DNA of 64,000 nt. Origin: a bacterium (GTDB taxonomy: Bacteria > CLD3 > SB21). The DNA lies in contig JABWCP010000008.1 in the NCBI GenBank assembly GCA_013360215.1, forward strand, positions 110,889 to 174,888, read 5' to 3'. The number at the start of each line of letters is the position of its first letter. Position 1 is the stretch's first letter. Below the pieces are notes generated by a model, which worked only from the letters and a program-made list of their open reading frames with translations, did not search any database and was not told where the DNA came from. Both the position numbers and the translations under genes were made by a program. Below are positions 36,960-45,317 of the stretch, piece by piece.

Positions 36960-37295
36960 TCAGGCTACAATCAGATCGTCCGGTACTTCGATTTCCATTT
37001 CAAGTAAACCCATACCGTGGGTTTTGCCCTGAGCATCGGTTTTAAGGCTTTCCGTACCGCCACCGCCGAGCGAATCATGAATGATGAAATTAAGCGCTAA
37101 AAGATTGGGCACTTCATAACGATCCACCGGGCCATTGGCGATTTTAGAAAAATGCCGACGTACGGCCTCGGGTGTCACCTGTGCACACAAGATAGGATAA
37201 TATTCTTGTTTGTAAGCGATAAGTCCGACATTGGAACTGTCTCCTTTATCGCCGCTGCGCGCATGCGCTATTTTTTTGAGCTGTATTTTTTTCAA
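36960..37295 (-). CDS. AtuA-like ferredoxin-fold domain protein
   Basis: A 111-residue stand-alone copy of the C-terminal domain found in acyclic-terpene-utilization AtuA proteins. Signature: KIAHARSGDKGDSSNVGLIA, then RRHFSKIANGPVDRYEVPN, NFIIHDSLGGGGTESLKTD and QGKTHGMGLLEMEIEVP. The start is TTG 37295, whose TTG overlaps the xseB stop (TTGA) with GAGGA upstream; the frame to 37394 is a shadow of xseB. The usual N-terminal AtuA domain is missing from this locus. Function of the isolated domain is unknown. Confidence 0.82.
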   Translation of the reverse strand: MKKIQLKKIAHARSGDKGDSSNVGLIAYKQEYYPILCAQVTPEAVRRHFSKIANGPVDRYEVPNLLALNFIIHDSLGGGGTESLKTDAQGKTHGMGLLEMEIEVPDDLIVA

Positions 37296-37549
37296 ACTGC
37301 TTCCTCGTCCTCTTCTTCGAGCGTATAGTTGCCGTCTTTGTCTTTGATCAGAATTTTGAGTTTTTGCTCCGCCGTATTGAGTTTCGCCTGGCAAAACTCT
37401 ACCAATTTCATCCCGCGCTCAAACTTCACCAACGTTTCATCCAAAGGGACATCACCGTGTTCCAATGCGTCCACGATCGTTTCAAGTTCTTTGAGCGAGG
37501 TCTCAAACGTGGTCTCGGATGATTCTTCGTTTTGTTTCTTTTTACTCAT
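37292..37549 (-). CDS. xseB: Exodeoxyribonuclease VII small subunit
   Basis: Binds XseA to make the single-strand exonuclease VII. 85 residues from ATG 37549 with AAGGTG upstream. The family core is FETSLKELETIVDALEHGDV and PLDETLVKFERGMKLVEFCQ, followed by a long acidic tail (TLEEEDEEAV) where E. coli has a shorter end. xseA is not in this window. It is the first gene of the operon running to smpB, and its stop overlaps the AtuA-like TTG start. Confidence 0.92.
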   Translation of the reverse strand: MSKKKQNEESSETTFETSLKELETIVDALEHGDVPLDETLVKFERGMKLVEFCQAKLNTAEQKLKILIKDKDGNYTLEEEDEEAV

Positions 37550-37770
37550 AGGTATCACCTTACAAATCGCCATTATAATAATCATTCCCATCATCGTTTG
37601 CAACGATGTTCAATGAATAACGGGACACAATGAGTCCTCTTAACCCTCCGGTTTTTGAATTAAAAAAGTAATTCATTTTACTAATTTTTTATTGTTGTGC
37701 TGAACGGTCTTATGTATCTTGGCGCTGGTAACCGTTTTTTTTTAATGGAATCGAAACCGCAGGAGAACGT

Positions 37771-39609
37771 ATGGTACTTCGGATAGCTCTATGGTTGTGT
37801 GTGGCATGGCCGACGATGGCGCAAATCAAGGTCGTGGTATTCCCTTTTCACAATACCACACAGGCACAAAAAAATGATTGGCTTTCGCACGGTTTTGCCG
37901 AAGCGCTCAATACGGAATTAGCCAAAGACACGGCACTGGATGTGATTGACCGAACCGATGTATTGGCGGAAATCAAATCCAAAGGATGGAAACAAGCCGA
38001 TATCAAAGACGAAGCTAAAGCGATGGCTGTTGCACGTTCATTGGAAGCCAACCGCATGGTGTATGGTGTATTTGACGTTAAAGATTCTTCGATCAAAGTA
38101 TTGACCAAATTTTTTGATCTCCGCACCGGCGTGGCCGACGGAAAAAACACATACATCGGTGAAGGCAAATTTACGACGAATAATGTGTATGCCATGTACG
38201 GCCAGATTACCAATAAAGCGCTTGTGAGTTTCGGCCGTAAGACCATTGATGAAATCGGCGGCCCGACAAAAGGCGCTATCAACGTGGATGCATACGAACC
38301 CTATATCAAAGGTATTCTCAAGTACGATGAAAGCAGCACGGTGGATGATTACAACAAGGCCATCGAAATGCTGACGCAAGCCGCTACCATTGATACGGGA
38401 TTTGCACTCGCCTACGCAGGCATTGCCAAAGCCTACGCTAAAATCGCACGCATTCAGGATGTCAGCGGCAAATTGACCGAAAAGGAAGAAAGCTATAATA
38501 AGGCCCTCGAAGCCGGATTGCGCGCCGTACGCATTGATAAACGCCTTGCCGTCGGATGGACAGCACTGGCGCTCACGTACCGCGAACTGAAAGATCGCGA
38601 TAAACTCATTGAAGCGGCACGTAAAGCCGTTCAAATCCGCGTTTCGCAATACGATGCCTACGATATGATCGCGGATGCGTTTTCACCGAGCTTTTTCCCT
38701 CAATACAAAATTATCGATTCGTCCATTTTTTATCGCAAAAAAAGCGTGACGTACAATACGAAATTTGCTTCCGGATTTCGCGGATTAGGCGGCGACTACA
38801 TGGATAAAGGCGATTATAAAAATGCCGAACAGGCGTTCCAAAAAGCCGTCAGTATCAACCCCAAACATGCGGGTTCACGCGATCGCTTAGGTCAAATCTA
38901 TTTCGCGCAGGGCGATTACATCAAAGCCAAAGATAATTTTTCTGAAGCGATTCGCTTAGACGCCAAAACACCGTTCGGATACACGCATCTTGCCGATGTA
39001 CTCTATATGGAAGGAAAATATGCCGAAGCCATAGCCGCTTATGATTCGGCTCTGCATCATAATCCCAAGTTTGCGATGGCGCATTACGGTCTGGCATGGA
39101 CGTTACTCAGTTCCAAACAACGCGCGTTAAGGGATTCCGTCCGGGCGCTCGCGCACGCGACTCAAGCCGTGGAAATCAGCGGGCAAAAAAATGCCGCCTT
39201 CTTATCTATGCTGGCCGAAGCTCAATTTGCCAACGGCAACAAAGAGAAAGCCATCGAAACGATTGGTTTGGCACGTGCGTTGGATTCGGCCAATACGGAC
39301 TACGAATTGGCCGAAACACGTTATGCAGGAAAAGAGAAATCCGGCGATTACGCATACGCAATGCGTCGCGGTCAGATGTTCTGGAAACAAGGACGCGGTG
39401 CGGACGGTGTAAAAGAGTTTGAAGAAGCCAATAAATTAAGCCCTAAAAATGTTCACGTGCTGTTGGGATTGGCTCGTTATTACGATCAGGACAAACAATA
39501 CAAAAAAGCGTTTGACCATTATTTTCTTGCACGCGCCTGCGATTGGGATAAAAAATACGTCAAACAAATTCAGGAACGAATGAACGCGTTGGAAAAGCAT
39601 TCCAAATAA
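37771..39609 (+). CDS. Secreted TPR protein with TolB/CsgG-like N-terminal domain
   Basis: A signal peptide (MVLRIALWLCVAWPTMAQ) leads into an alpha/beta domain beginning IKVVVFPFHNTTQ and containing LNTELAKDTALDVIDRTDVL, resembling the TolB N-terminal or FlgO/CsgG-like domain. From residue about 180 to the end tetratricopeptide repeats follow, for example YKNAEQAFQKAVSINPKHAG. 612 residues; AGGAG 5 bases before ATG 37771. Probably a periplasmic scaffold. It ends at a bidirectional terminator shared with the convergent yraN-like gene. Confidence 0.82.
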   Translation: MVLRIALWLCVAWPTMAQIKVVVFPFHNTTQAQKNDWLSHGFAEALNTELAKDTALDVIDRTDVLAEIKSKGWKQADIKDEAKAMAVARSLEANRMVYGVFDVKDSSIKVLTKFFDLRTGVADGKNTYIGEGKFTTNNVYAMYGQITNKALVSFGRKTIDEIGGPTKGAINVDAYEPYIKGILKYDESSTVDDYNKAIEMLTQAATIDTGFALAYAGIAKAYAKIARIQDVSGKLTEKEESYNKALEAGLRAVRIDKRLAVGWTALALTYRELKDRDKLIEAARKAVQIRVSQYDAYDMIADAFSPSFFPQYKIIDSSIFYRKKSVTYNTKFASGFRGLGGDYMDKGDYKNAEQAFQKAVSINPKHAGSRDRLGQIYFAQGDYIKAKDNFSEAIRLDAKTPFGYTHLADVLYMEGKYAEAIAAYDSALHHNPKFAMAHYGLAWTLLSSKQRALRDSVRALAHATQAVEISGQKNAAFLSMLAEAQFANGNKEKAIETIGLARALDSANTDYELAETRYAGKEKSGDYAYAMRRGQMFWKQGRGADGVKEFEEANKLSPKNVHVLLGLARYYDQDKQYKKAFDHYFLARACDWDKKYVKQIQERMNALEKHSK

Positions 39610-39626
39610 AGCTTCAGTTCACGTAT

Positions 39627-39664
39627 AAAAAAACCCTCAAACAGTTTTGTTTGAGGGTTTTTTT
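39627..39664. terminator. Bidirectional rho-independent terminator
   Basis: Perfect 13-bp arms, aaaccctcaaaca (39631-39643) and tgtttgagggttt (39648-39660), flanked by an A run on the left and a T run on the right. It ends transcription of the TPR gene on the plus strand and of the YraN-like gene on the minus strand. Confidence 0.93.
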
Positions 39665-39667
39665 ATT

Positions 39668-40042
39668 TCACATCCAAAACGCATTTTCGATATGCCGGAT
39701 TTCTTCGCCGTCGCTTCGGAGGCGCACCGTGATCAGATCAAAGCGGCAATCTTTTTCAGGTGCGGGATATTTGGCCAAGTAATATTCGGCGGCTTGTTTT
39801 AAAAATTTTTGCTTTTTGGGCGTAAGCCATGTTTCCGGTTCGCCAAAGGCTGATTCGTCATGCCGCCGGAGATCGGTGGTTTTGACTTCCACGATGACGA
39901 TAAAAGTTTTTGACTCCGCGACAATATCCAGTTCCCCATTGCGAAACCGAAAATGCCGATGTCTTATATCGTATCCCTTCTGTTTTAAAAAAATTTCGGC
40001 CAGATTTTCGCCGTGCGTTCCGGTGTCTGTAGCGTGACTCAT
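39668..40042 (-). CDS. UPF0102/YraN family putative nuclease
   Basis: 124 residues with the PD-(D/E)xK-type core of the family: GELDIVAESKTFIVIVEVKT, which supplies the E/D-x(n)-E-V-K residues, and the nearby GENLAEIFLKQKGYDI and KKQKFLKQAAEYYLAKY helices. Family members are Holliday-junction-resolvase-like, though activity is not settled. The first 8 residues (MSHATDTG) are variable in such proteins. The gene stands alone on the minus strand, convergent with the TPR gene. Confidence 0.88.
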   Translation of the reverse strand: MSHATDTGTHGENLAEIFLKQKGYDIRHRHFRFRNGELDIVAESKTFIVIVEVKTTDLRRHDESAFGEPETWLTPKKQKFLKQAAEYYLAKYPAPEKDCRFDLITVRLRSDGEEIRHIENAFWM

Positions 40043-40198
40043 GATGGGATACCGAAAATCCTTCTGTAAATTGCTCGTACGAACATAAAGACAGAAAGGT
40101 TTGTGCCGATTACCGTTTCGGATAAACTCGCATTAAGTGGTTTCGTACGATAAAAATAAAGAACTATGTGAAAAAATAAATTTTTTCGCAGTAAAACT

Positions 40199-41638
40199 TT
40201 ACAAGCCCCCCAGCGCTTTCACGATACGATCTTCGAACTGGCGCATGGTTTCATAATATTCCTTCGGGTAACCGTTGGTCAAAATACTAAACGCAATGAT
40301 GTCTTTGGATTGCGTTTCGATATACCCGCTGAGCCCGCTGACGCCATAGAGAAAACCCACTTTGAGGCGTGTCGTGCCGATCAACGAAGACTCATCTTTG
40401 CGTTTGATAAATCGTTTTTTTTCTGTGCCATCAATACCGCCGATACTTAGCGACGCGATGTAATCCGATGCGTAGCGAAAATCTCGATACATATATTCCA
40501 GTAATCGCACCTGAGCCCGCGTCGTCATTTTGTTGCGTTCATCCAGGCCGCTTCCGTCGGCCATCTGAATCTCTTTTTCAGAAATTCCTACTTTCCGCAA
40601 AAAAGGCTGTAGGGCACGAATTCCTTTCTCGTCCGTTCCGGGCTCTCCAAATGCTTCGGCACCCATCATCATCAGGAGCTGTCCCACCACGTAATTATTG
40701 CTCCACTTATTGATGCCGGAGACAATGTAAGACAAATCATACGACGGAGGATCTATTAAAATTTTAGACGCTTTCGGCGTTTTACCCGTACGCAATCCTC
40801 CACTGACTTTGATATTCATAATCCCCAAGGTCTCTTTAATATTGGCGATCGTCCACCACGTCGGATTGGGTACCCGTTTGTATATGACAAATTCATTCTC
40901 ATTTTTGGCAATAGTCCCGTACAAGGCAACCGTCATCTGATTTCCATTGTATCGTATAAAGGTATTATTGTGATTGACACCGATACCTTCGCCGGAATCT
41001 GTCGTCTTCACACCGTTGATAACTTTGACAAGAGATGAGATCGGCTCGATAAAAACAATCGCCGAGTCGCCGGTTTTTTCTCCCGGACGAACACAGATAT
41101 TGATGATATTAAAATTGAAACCCAAGGCACCGCCAACGGCCGAATAGGCACGATCGTTCGTTTCGGCATTTTCTGTATCAATCAAATACGTATCGTCACC
41201 CACGATGTCGCCGCGAATTTCCGTCAACCCCATCGCTTTGAGGTGATAGATCGCACGCAAAAGAATTTCCGGTAAAAAATACGGATCGCCGAGACCTTTG
41301 ATATAAAGATCACCGTTTAGAACGCCATTCTTAATAGCCCCGTCGTAACGAAATTCCGTGCGAAAACTTTTATTGGTTCCCCAGCGATCCAGAGCAGCCG
41401 CTGTGGTGACGAGTTTCATACACGAAGCCGTGGAACGTAACGAATCGGGATTTTTTTGATGAATGACTTGGCCGGTCAGAAGTGACTTGGCAAAAAAACC
41501 GGTGCGGATGTCTTTAAAAAAATCATCCGCATATACGGCATCAATAGCGCGCCGTACACTATCCAGTTGCGTGGAGCGATACTGTGAAAATAACGAAGCC
41601 GTCGTAAAAAAAAGAATGCATCCGTAGCGCCACATCAT
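40199..41638 (-). CDS. dacB: D-alanyl-D-alanine carboxypeptidase/endopeptidase, PBP4 type
   Basis: Trims or cuts peptidoglycan peptides in the periplasm. 479 residues with an N-terminal signal. Active-site Ser72 and Lys75 are in S-C-M-K (STASCMKLV), SxN is in KWSNNYVVG, and the third motif is K426-V-G in LKVGFLYGVSGLSG where most family members have KTG. The large insert after SxxK (about 110-340) is typical of class C penicillin-binding proteins. It is the last gene of the run starting at the polyprenyl synthase, 6 bases after the cupin gene. Confidence 0.92.
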   Translation of the reverse strand: MMWRYGCILFFTTASLFSQYRSTQLDSVRRAIDAVYADDFFKDIRTGFFAKSLLTGQVIHQKNPDSLRSTASCMKLVTTAAALDRWGTNKSFRTEFRYDGAIKNGVLNGDLYIKGLGDPYFLPEILLRAIYHLKAMGLTEIRGDIVGDDTYLIDTENAETNDRAYSAVGGALGFNFNIINICVRPGEKTGDSAIVFIEPISSLVKVINGVKTTDSGEGIGVNHNNTFIRYNGNQMTVALYGTIAKNENEFVIYKRVPNPTWWTIANIKETLGIMNIKVSGGLRTGKTPKASKILIDPPSYDLSYIVSGINKWSNNYVVGQLLMMMGAEAFGEPGTDEKGIRALQPFLRKVGISEKEIQMADGSGLDERNKMTTRAQVRLLEYMYRDFRYASDYIASLSIGGIDGTEKKRFIKRKDESSLIGTTRLKVGFLYGVSGLSGYIETQSKDIIAFSILTNGYPKEYYETMRQFEDRIVKALGGL

Positions 41639-41644
41639 GAAACA

Positions 41645-42121
41645 TCAATCCAGTTGAAATGGCGACTGAGGATCATGTTCGTGACGAATTTCGTCCACGG
41701 GTTCTTTTTTTCCTTTGCCGGCGTACAGTGTGTTGGCAAAATTATGAACGATCCCCGGTTTGCCGCCGACATTTTTGTAAGCATGGACAACCCCGGGAGG
41801 AATGATCACGCTTTGCAGATTATCTTCACCGACAAAAACAACCATCTTATGACCGTACGTCGGTGAATTTTTGCGGTTATCCCACATATAGAGTTTAAAA
41901 TTAGAAGGCCCTATAAAACAAAACAGATCGGTTTGTTGGACGTGTTCATGCGGACCACGCGCCACACCCGGCAATGTCAGCGAAGTATAACCCATAACGG
42001 GTACATTTTCAGAGACCAATTCGTCCTGACGGTAAAGCTCGGTCAGCCATCCGCGATCATCAACAAACTTTTTATGGTCTTTAAGAATCACGCCCTGTAT
42101 GGGGCCTTTTTTGAAAGTCAT
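41645..42121 (-). CDS. RmlC/dTDP-4-dehydrorhamnose 3,5-epimerase-like cupin
   Basis: 158 residues of the RmlC-like jelly-roll fold: IQGVILKDHKKFVDDRGWLT, then GPHEHVQQTDLFCFI, KLYMWDNRKNSPTYGHKMVV, and VIIPPGVVHAYKNVGG. In true epimerases the catalytic base lies in R-G-x-H; here R-G-P-H-E-H (RGPHEHVQQ) keeps the histidine in a shifted form, so epimerase activity is possible but not certain. The other rhamnose-pathway genes are absent from the window. It lies between ftsB-like and dacB genes, which hints at an envelope glycan role. Confidence 0.75.
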   Translation of the reverse strand: MTFKKGPIQGVILKDHKKFVDDRGWLTELYRQDELVSENVPVMGYTSLTLPGVARGPHEHVQQTDLFCFIGPSNFKLYMWDNRKNSPTYGHKMVVFVGEDNLQSVIIPPGVVHAYKNVGGKPGIVHNFANTLYAGKGKKEPVDEIRHEHDPQSPFQLD

Positions 42122-42127
42122 GAAACG

Positions 42128-42484
42128 TTACTTCTTTTTGTTGGTTGTTTCGGATTTGGATAACACCTGATATACACGTTCGCCTTCGCGGATCATAGTA
42201 TATTTTTCACGGGCGATTTTTTCGATAAATTCGAGATCCGTTTTCAAACGATCCCGCTGATCGGCAAGCACGGCATGTTCGCGTTTGAGCTTTTCGATTT
42301 CTTTTTCGACGGCGGCACGCTGTTGTTTGATTTTATAAATCTGGTATGCGCCGTAATTGCCGGAAATAATAGTCAGCGCACCGATACCGACCAAAGACCA
42401 AAAAAGAATGCGACGATTACGTTTCTTTTTGATTTCTGCCGGATCGGTCGATTCGACCACGGTTTCTTTCGTTTCGTTTTTCAT
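42128..42484 (-). CDS. FtsB/DivIC-like septum formation protein
   Basis: 118 residues: an N-terminal cytoplasmic tail with basic KKKRNRRI, one membrane helix (about 28-48), then a periplasmic coiled coil (QQRAAVEKEIEKLKREHAVL, continuing to LEFIEKIAREKYTM). The FtsB/DivIC hallmark is the post-coil block E-K-I-A-R-E-K-Y. These proteins bridge FtsL and FtsQ in the divisome. Placement directly downstream of eno matches ftsB in many bacteria. The tail is lysine-rich (SETTNKKK). Confidence 0.87.
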   Translation of the reverse strand: MKNETKETVVESTDPAEIKKKRNRRILFWSLVGIGALTIISGNYGAYQIYKIKQQRAAVEKEIEKLKREHAVLADQRDRLKTDLEFIEKIAREKYTMIREGERVYQVLSKSETTNKKK

Positions 42485-42495
42485 ATATCGTATTC

Positions 42496-43815
<1,320 letters not shown>

Positions 43816-43818
43816 TTA

Positions 43819-44793
43819 TTATTTATTGCGTTGTATGTTATATTGAACAAATTTTTTGAGCGCTTGACGCGACGGGGAATCCGGAAAATAGTTGAGCGTC
43901 TGTATCGCGCGATCGGAATATTCCTGTAACCGTTTTTTGGCGTATTCGATGCCGCCGTAGTGTTCGGTAAAGGCAATGATCTGCTTGATATCGCCGGACG
44001 TTACGCTCTTTTTGATTTTTTTCAAAATCGCTTTGCTTTCACTTTTCGGCGCACGGCTAAAAGCGTAAATCAAAGGTAATGTGATTTTTTGTTCTTTAAG
44101 ATCACGGCCTTTGGTTTTGCCGATGATGGTTTGTTCTCCTTCAAAATCAAACAAATCGTCTTTGATCTGAAAGGCGACACCGATCAATTCGCCATATTCG
44201 TTCAACGCTTTGCGGTCTTCCGGCTTTTCCGTTGTCGTGATGGCCCCGAGTTCGCAGGCCGCGGCGATGAGAGCGCCCGTTTTATCGGATATCATCCGCA
44301 AATATGTCGGTTCGTCAATATCCAACTTCCTGCTTTTGTCTATCTGCATGAGCTCGCCTTCGCTGGCCCTTTTGGTAGCCACAGACAAAAGCATCATCGC
44401 GTCAAAACTTTTGATATCCACGATACTGATGAGCGCATTACCCAAAAGGTAATCCCCCATCAAGACGGCCATTTTATTTTTCCAAATAGCATTGATCGCC
44501 GGCAAACCGCGCCGCATATCCGCGCCGTCCACCACATCGTCATGGACCAGCGTGGCAGTATGTACAAGTTCGATGGTGATCGCCGCACGGTAACTGCGTT
44601 CCGTTACGGAACCGCCGCACATTTTACTACACAGCATGACCAAAACCGGGCGTAAGTTTTTTCCCCGAGAGGAAACGACATAACGCGCGATCGTGTCTAC
44701 GATCTTTATTTTGGAAGTCAGCTGTGTGCTGAATTTGGTTTTAAAAATTTCAAGCTCATCTTCGATCGGATCGAAGACATCGTCTAAAGTCAT
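43819..44793 (-). CDS. Trans-polyprenyl diphosphate synthase (octaprenyl/heptaprenyl type)
   Basis: Chain-elongates prenyl diphosphates for quinone side chains or related lipids. 324 residues. The first aspartate-rich motif is DDVVD in ATLVHDDVVDGADMRRG; the second is DD-x2-D in QIKDDLFDFEGEQ, with KGRDLKEQKITLPLIYA after it. The residues five before the first motif (T and L) suggest a medium- to long-chain product. The gap to eno is 42 bases, so they are probably co-transcribed. Exact chain length cannot be read from sequence. Confidence 0.92.
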   Translation of the reverse strand: MTLDDVFDPIEDELEIFKTKFSTQLTSKIKIVDTIARYVVSSRGKNLRPVLVMLCSKMCGGSVTERSYRAAITIELVHTATLVHDDVVDGADMRRGLPAINAIWKNKMAVLMGDYLLGNALISIVDIKSFDAMMLLSVATKRASEGELMQIDKSRKLDIDEPTYLRMISDKTGALIAAACELGAITTTEKPEDRKALNEYGELIGVAFQIKDDLFDFEGEQTIIGKTKGRDLKEQKITLPLIYAFSRAPKSESKAILKKIKKSVTSGDIKQIIAFTEHYGGIEYAKKRLQEYSDRAIQTLNYFPDSPSRQALKKFVQYNIQRNK

Positions 44794-44921
44794 GCCGAAG
44801 TCCGTAAAACTGAATCTTTATAAACTTGGGACAATGTAGGCGATTGCAATATGCAAATCAAGATGCGAACTGATATCCGATGAGTTGTTATTAAACGGTA
44901 TATTTACGACCCCTTTCCGTT

Positions 44922-44982
44922 TCTCTTTGCAACTCAGCGAAAGAGAATACGATCTCGCTAAGACGCAAAATCGCTAAAACCT
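44922..44982. repeat. Dispersed inverted repeat (cgcaaag / ctttgcg family), copy C
   Basis: Contains ctctttgcaactcagcgaaa then gatctcgctaagacgcaaaa. The arms are in the reverse order to copy A and sit about 10 bases apart. Words shared with the other copies are ctttgc, ctcgctaag and agacgcaaa. Confidence 0.55.
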
Positions 44983-45081
44983 CATAATTGAATGCGAAGT
45001 GCTTTCGCTTGAAGCGTTGGTTTTAACTTGAGGATTGACCGGTATAAGGTCATTAATACAATCAAACGTTTCTGTTCCTTT

Positions 45082-45117
45082 ACTCTTTGCGACCCTGCGA
45101 GAGAGAATATGAACTCG
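45082..45117. repeat. Dispersed repeat half-copy D
   Basis: actctttgcgaccctgcgag followed by agagaatatgaactcg. It matches the ctttgcg half of copies A-C (ctttgcgactttgcgaga in copy B) and lies 100 bases to the right of copy C, so the two may be parts of one larger degenerate element. Confidence 0.45.
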
Positions 45118-45317
45118 TTATGCACTTAGTACGCAGAAAAATATCAATGTTTTTGATTCCATTCGGGGAAACAATATTACACATAACCGATCTTGGACAC
45201 GATCTCATAACCTTTTTTTATTTTCTTTGTCTTCCATCTGCTTTTTTTTACATTTGGTGCGGTTGTAGTTCATTTTGTTTACATAAGGTTTTCACGCCGT
45301 ATTTTACGGTTTTATTT

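Larger units (their letters stand above)
44794..45317. other. Divergent intergenic region carrying two repeat copies
   Basis: About 520 bases between the polyprenyl synthase gene and the receiver/ATP-grasp gene. It holds two copies of the cgcaaag/ctttgcg repeat (44922-44982 and 45082-45117). An open frame continues leftward from the downstream gene to 45087, starting inside the second repeat, but its hydrophobic extra 77 residues look like translated non-coding DNA. Confidence 0.5.

Noticed and set aside
40170-40187. A/T-only inverted repeat downstream of dacB
   Set aside because: It has no GC pair in the core, so it is too weak to call a terminator.
45087-45317. 77-residue N-terminal extension of the receiver/ATP-grasp protein
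   Set aside because: It starts with TTG inside a repeat copy and encodes hydrophobic sequence unlike a receiver. The ATG at 45318 fits the domain start.
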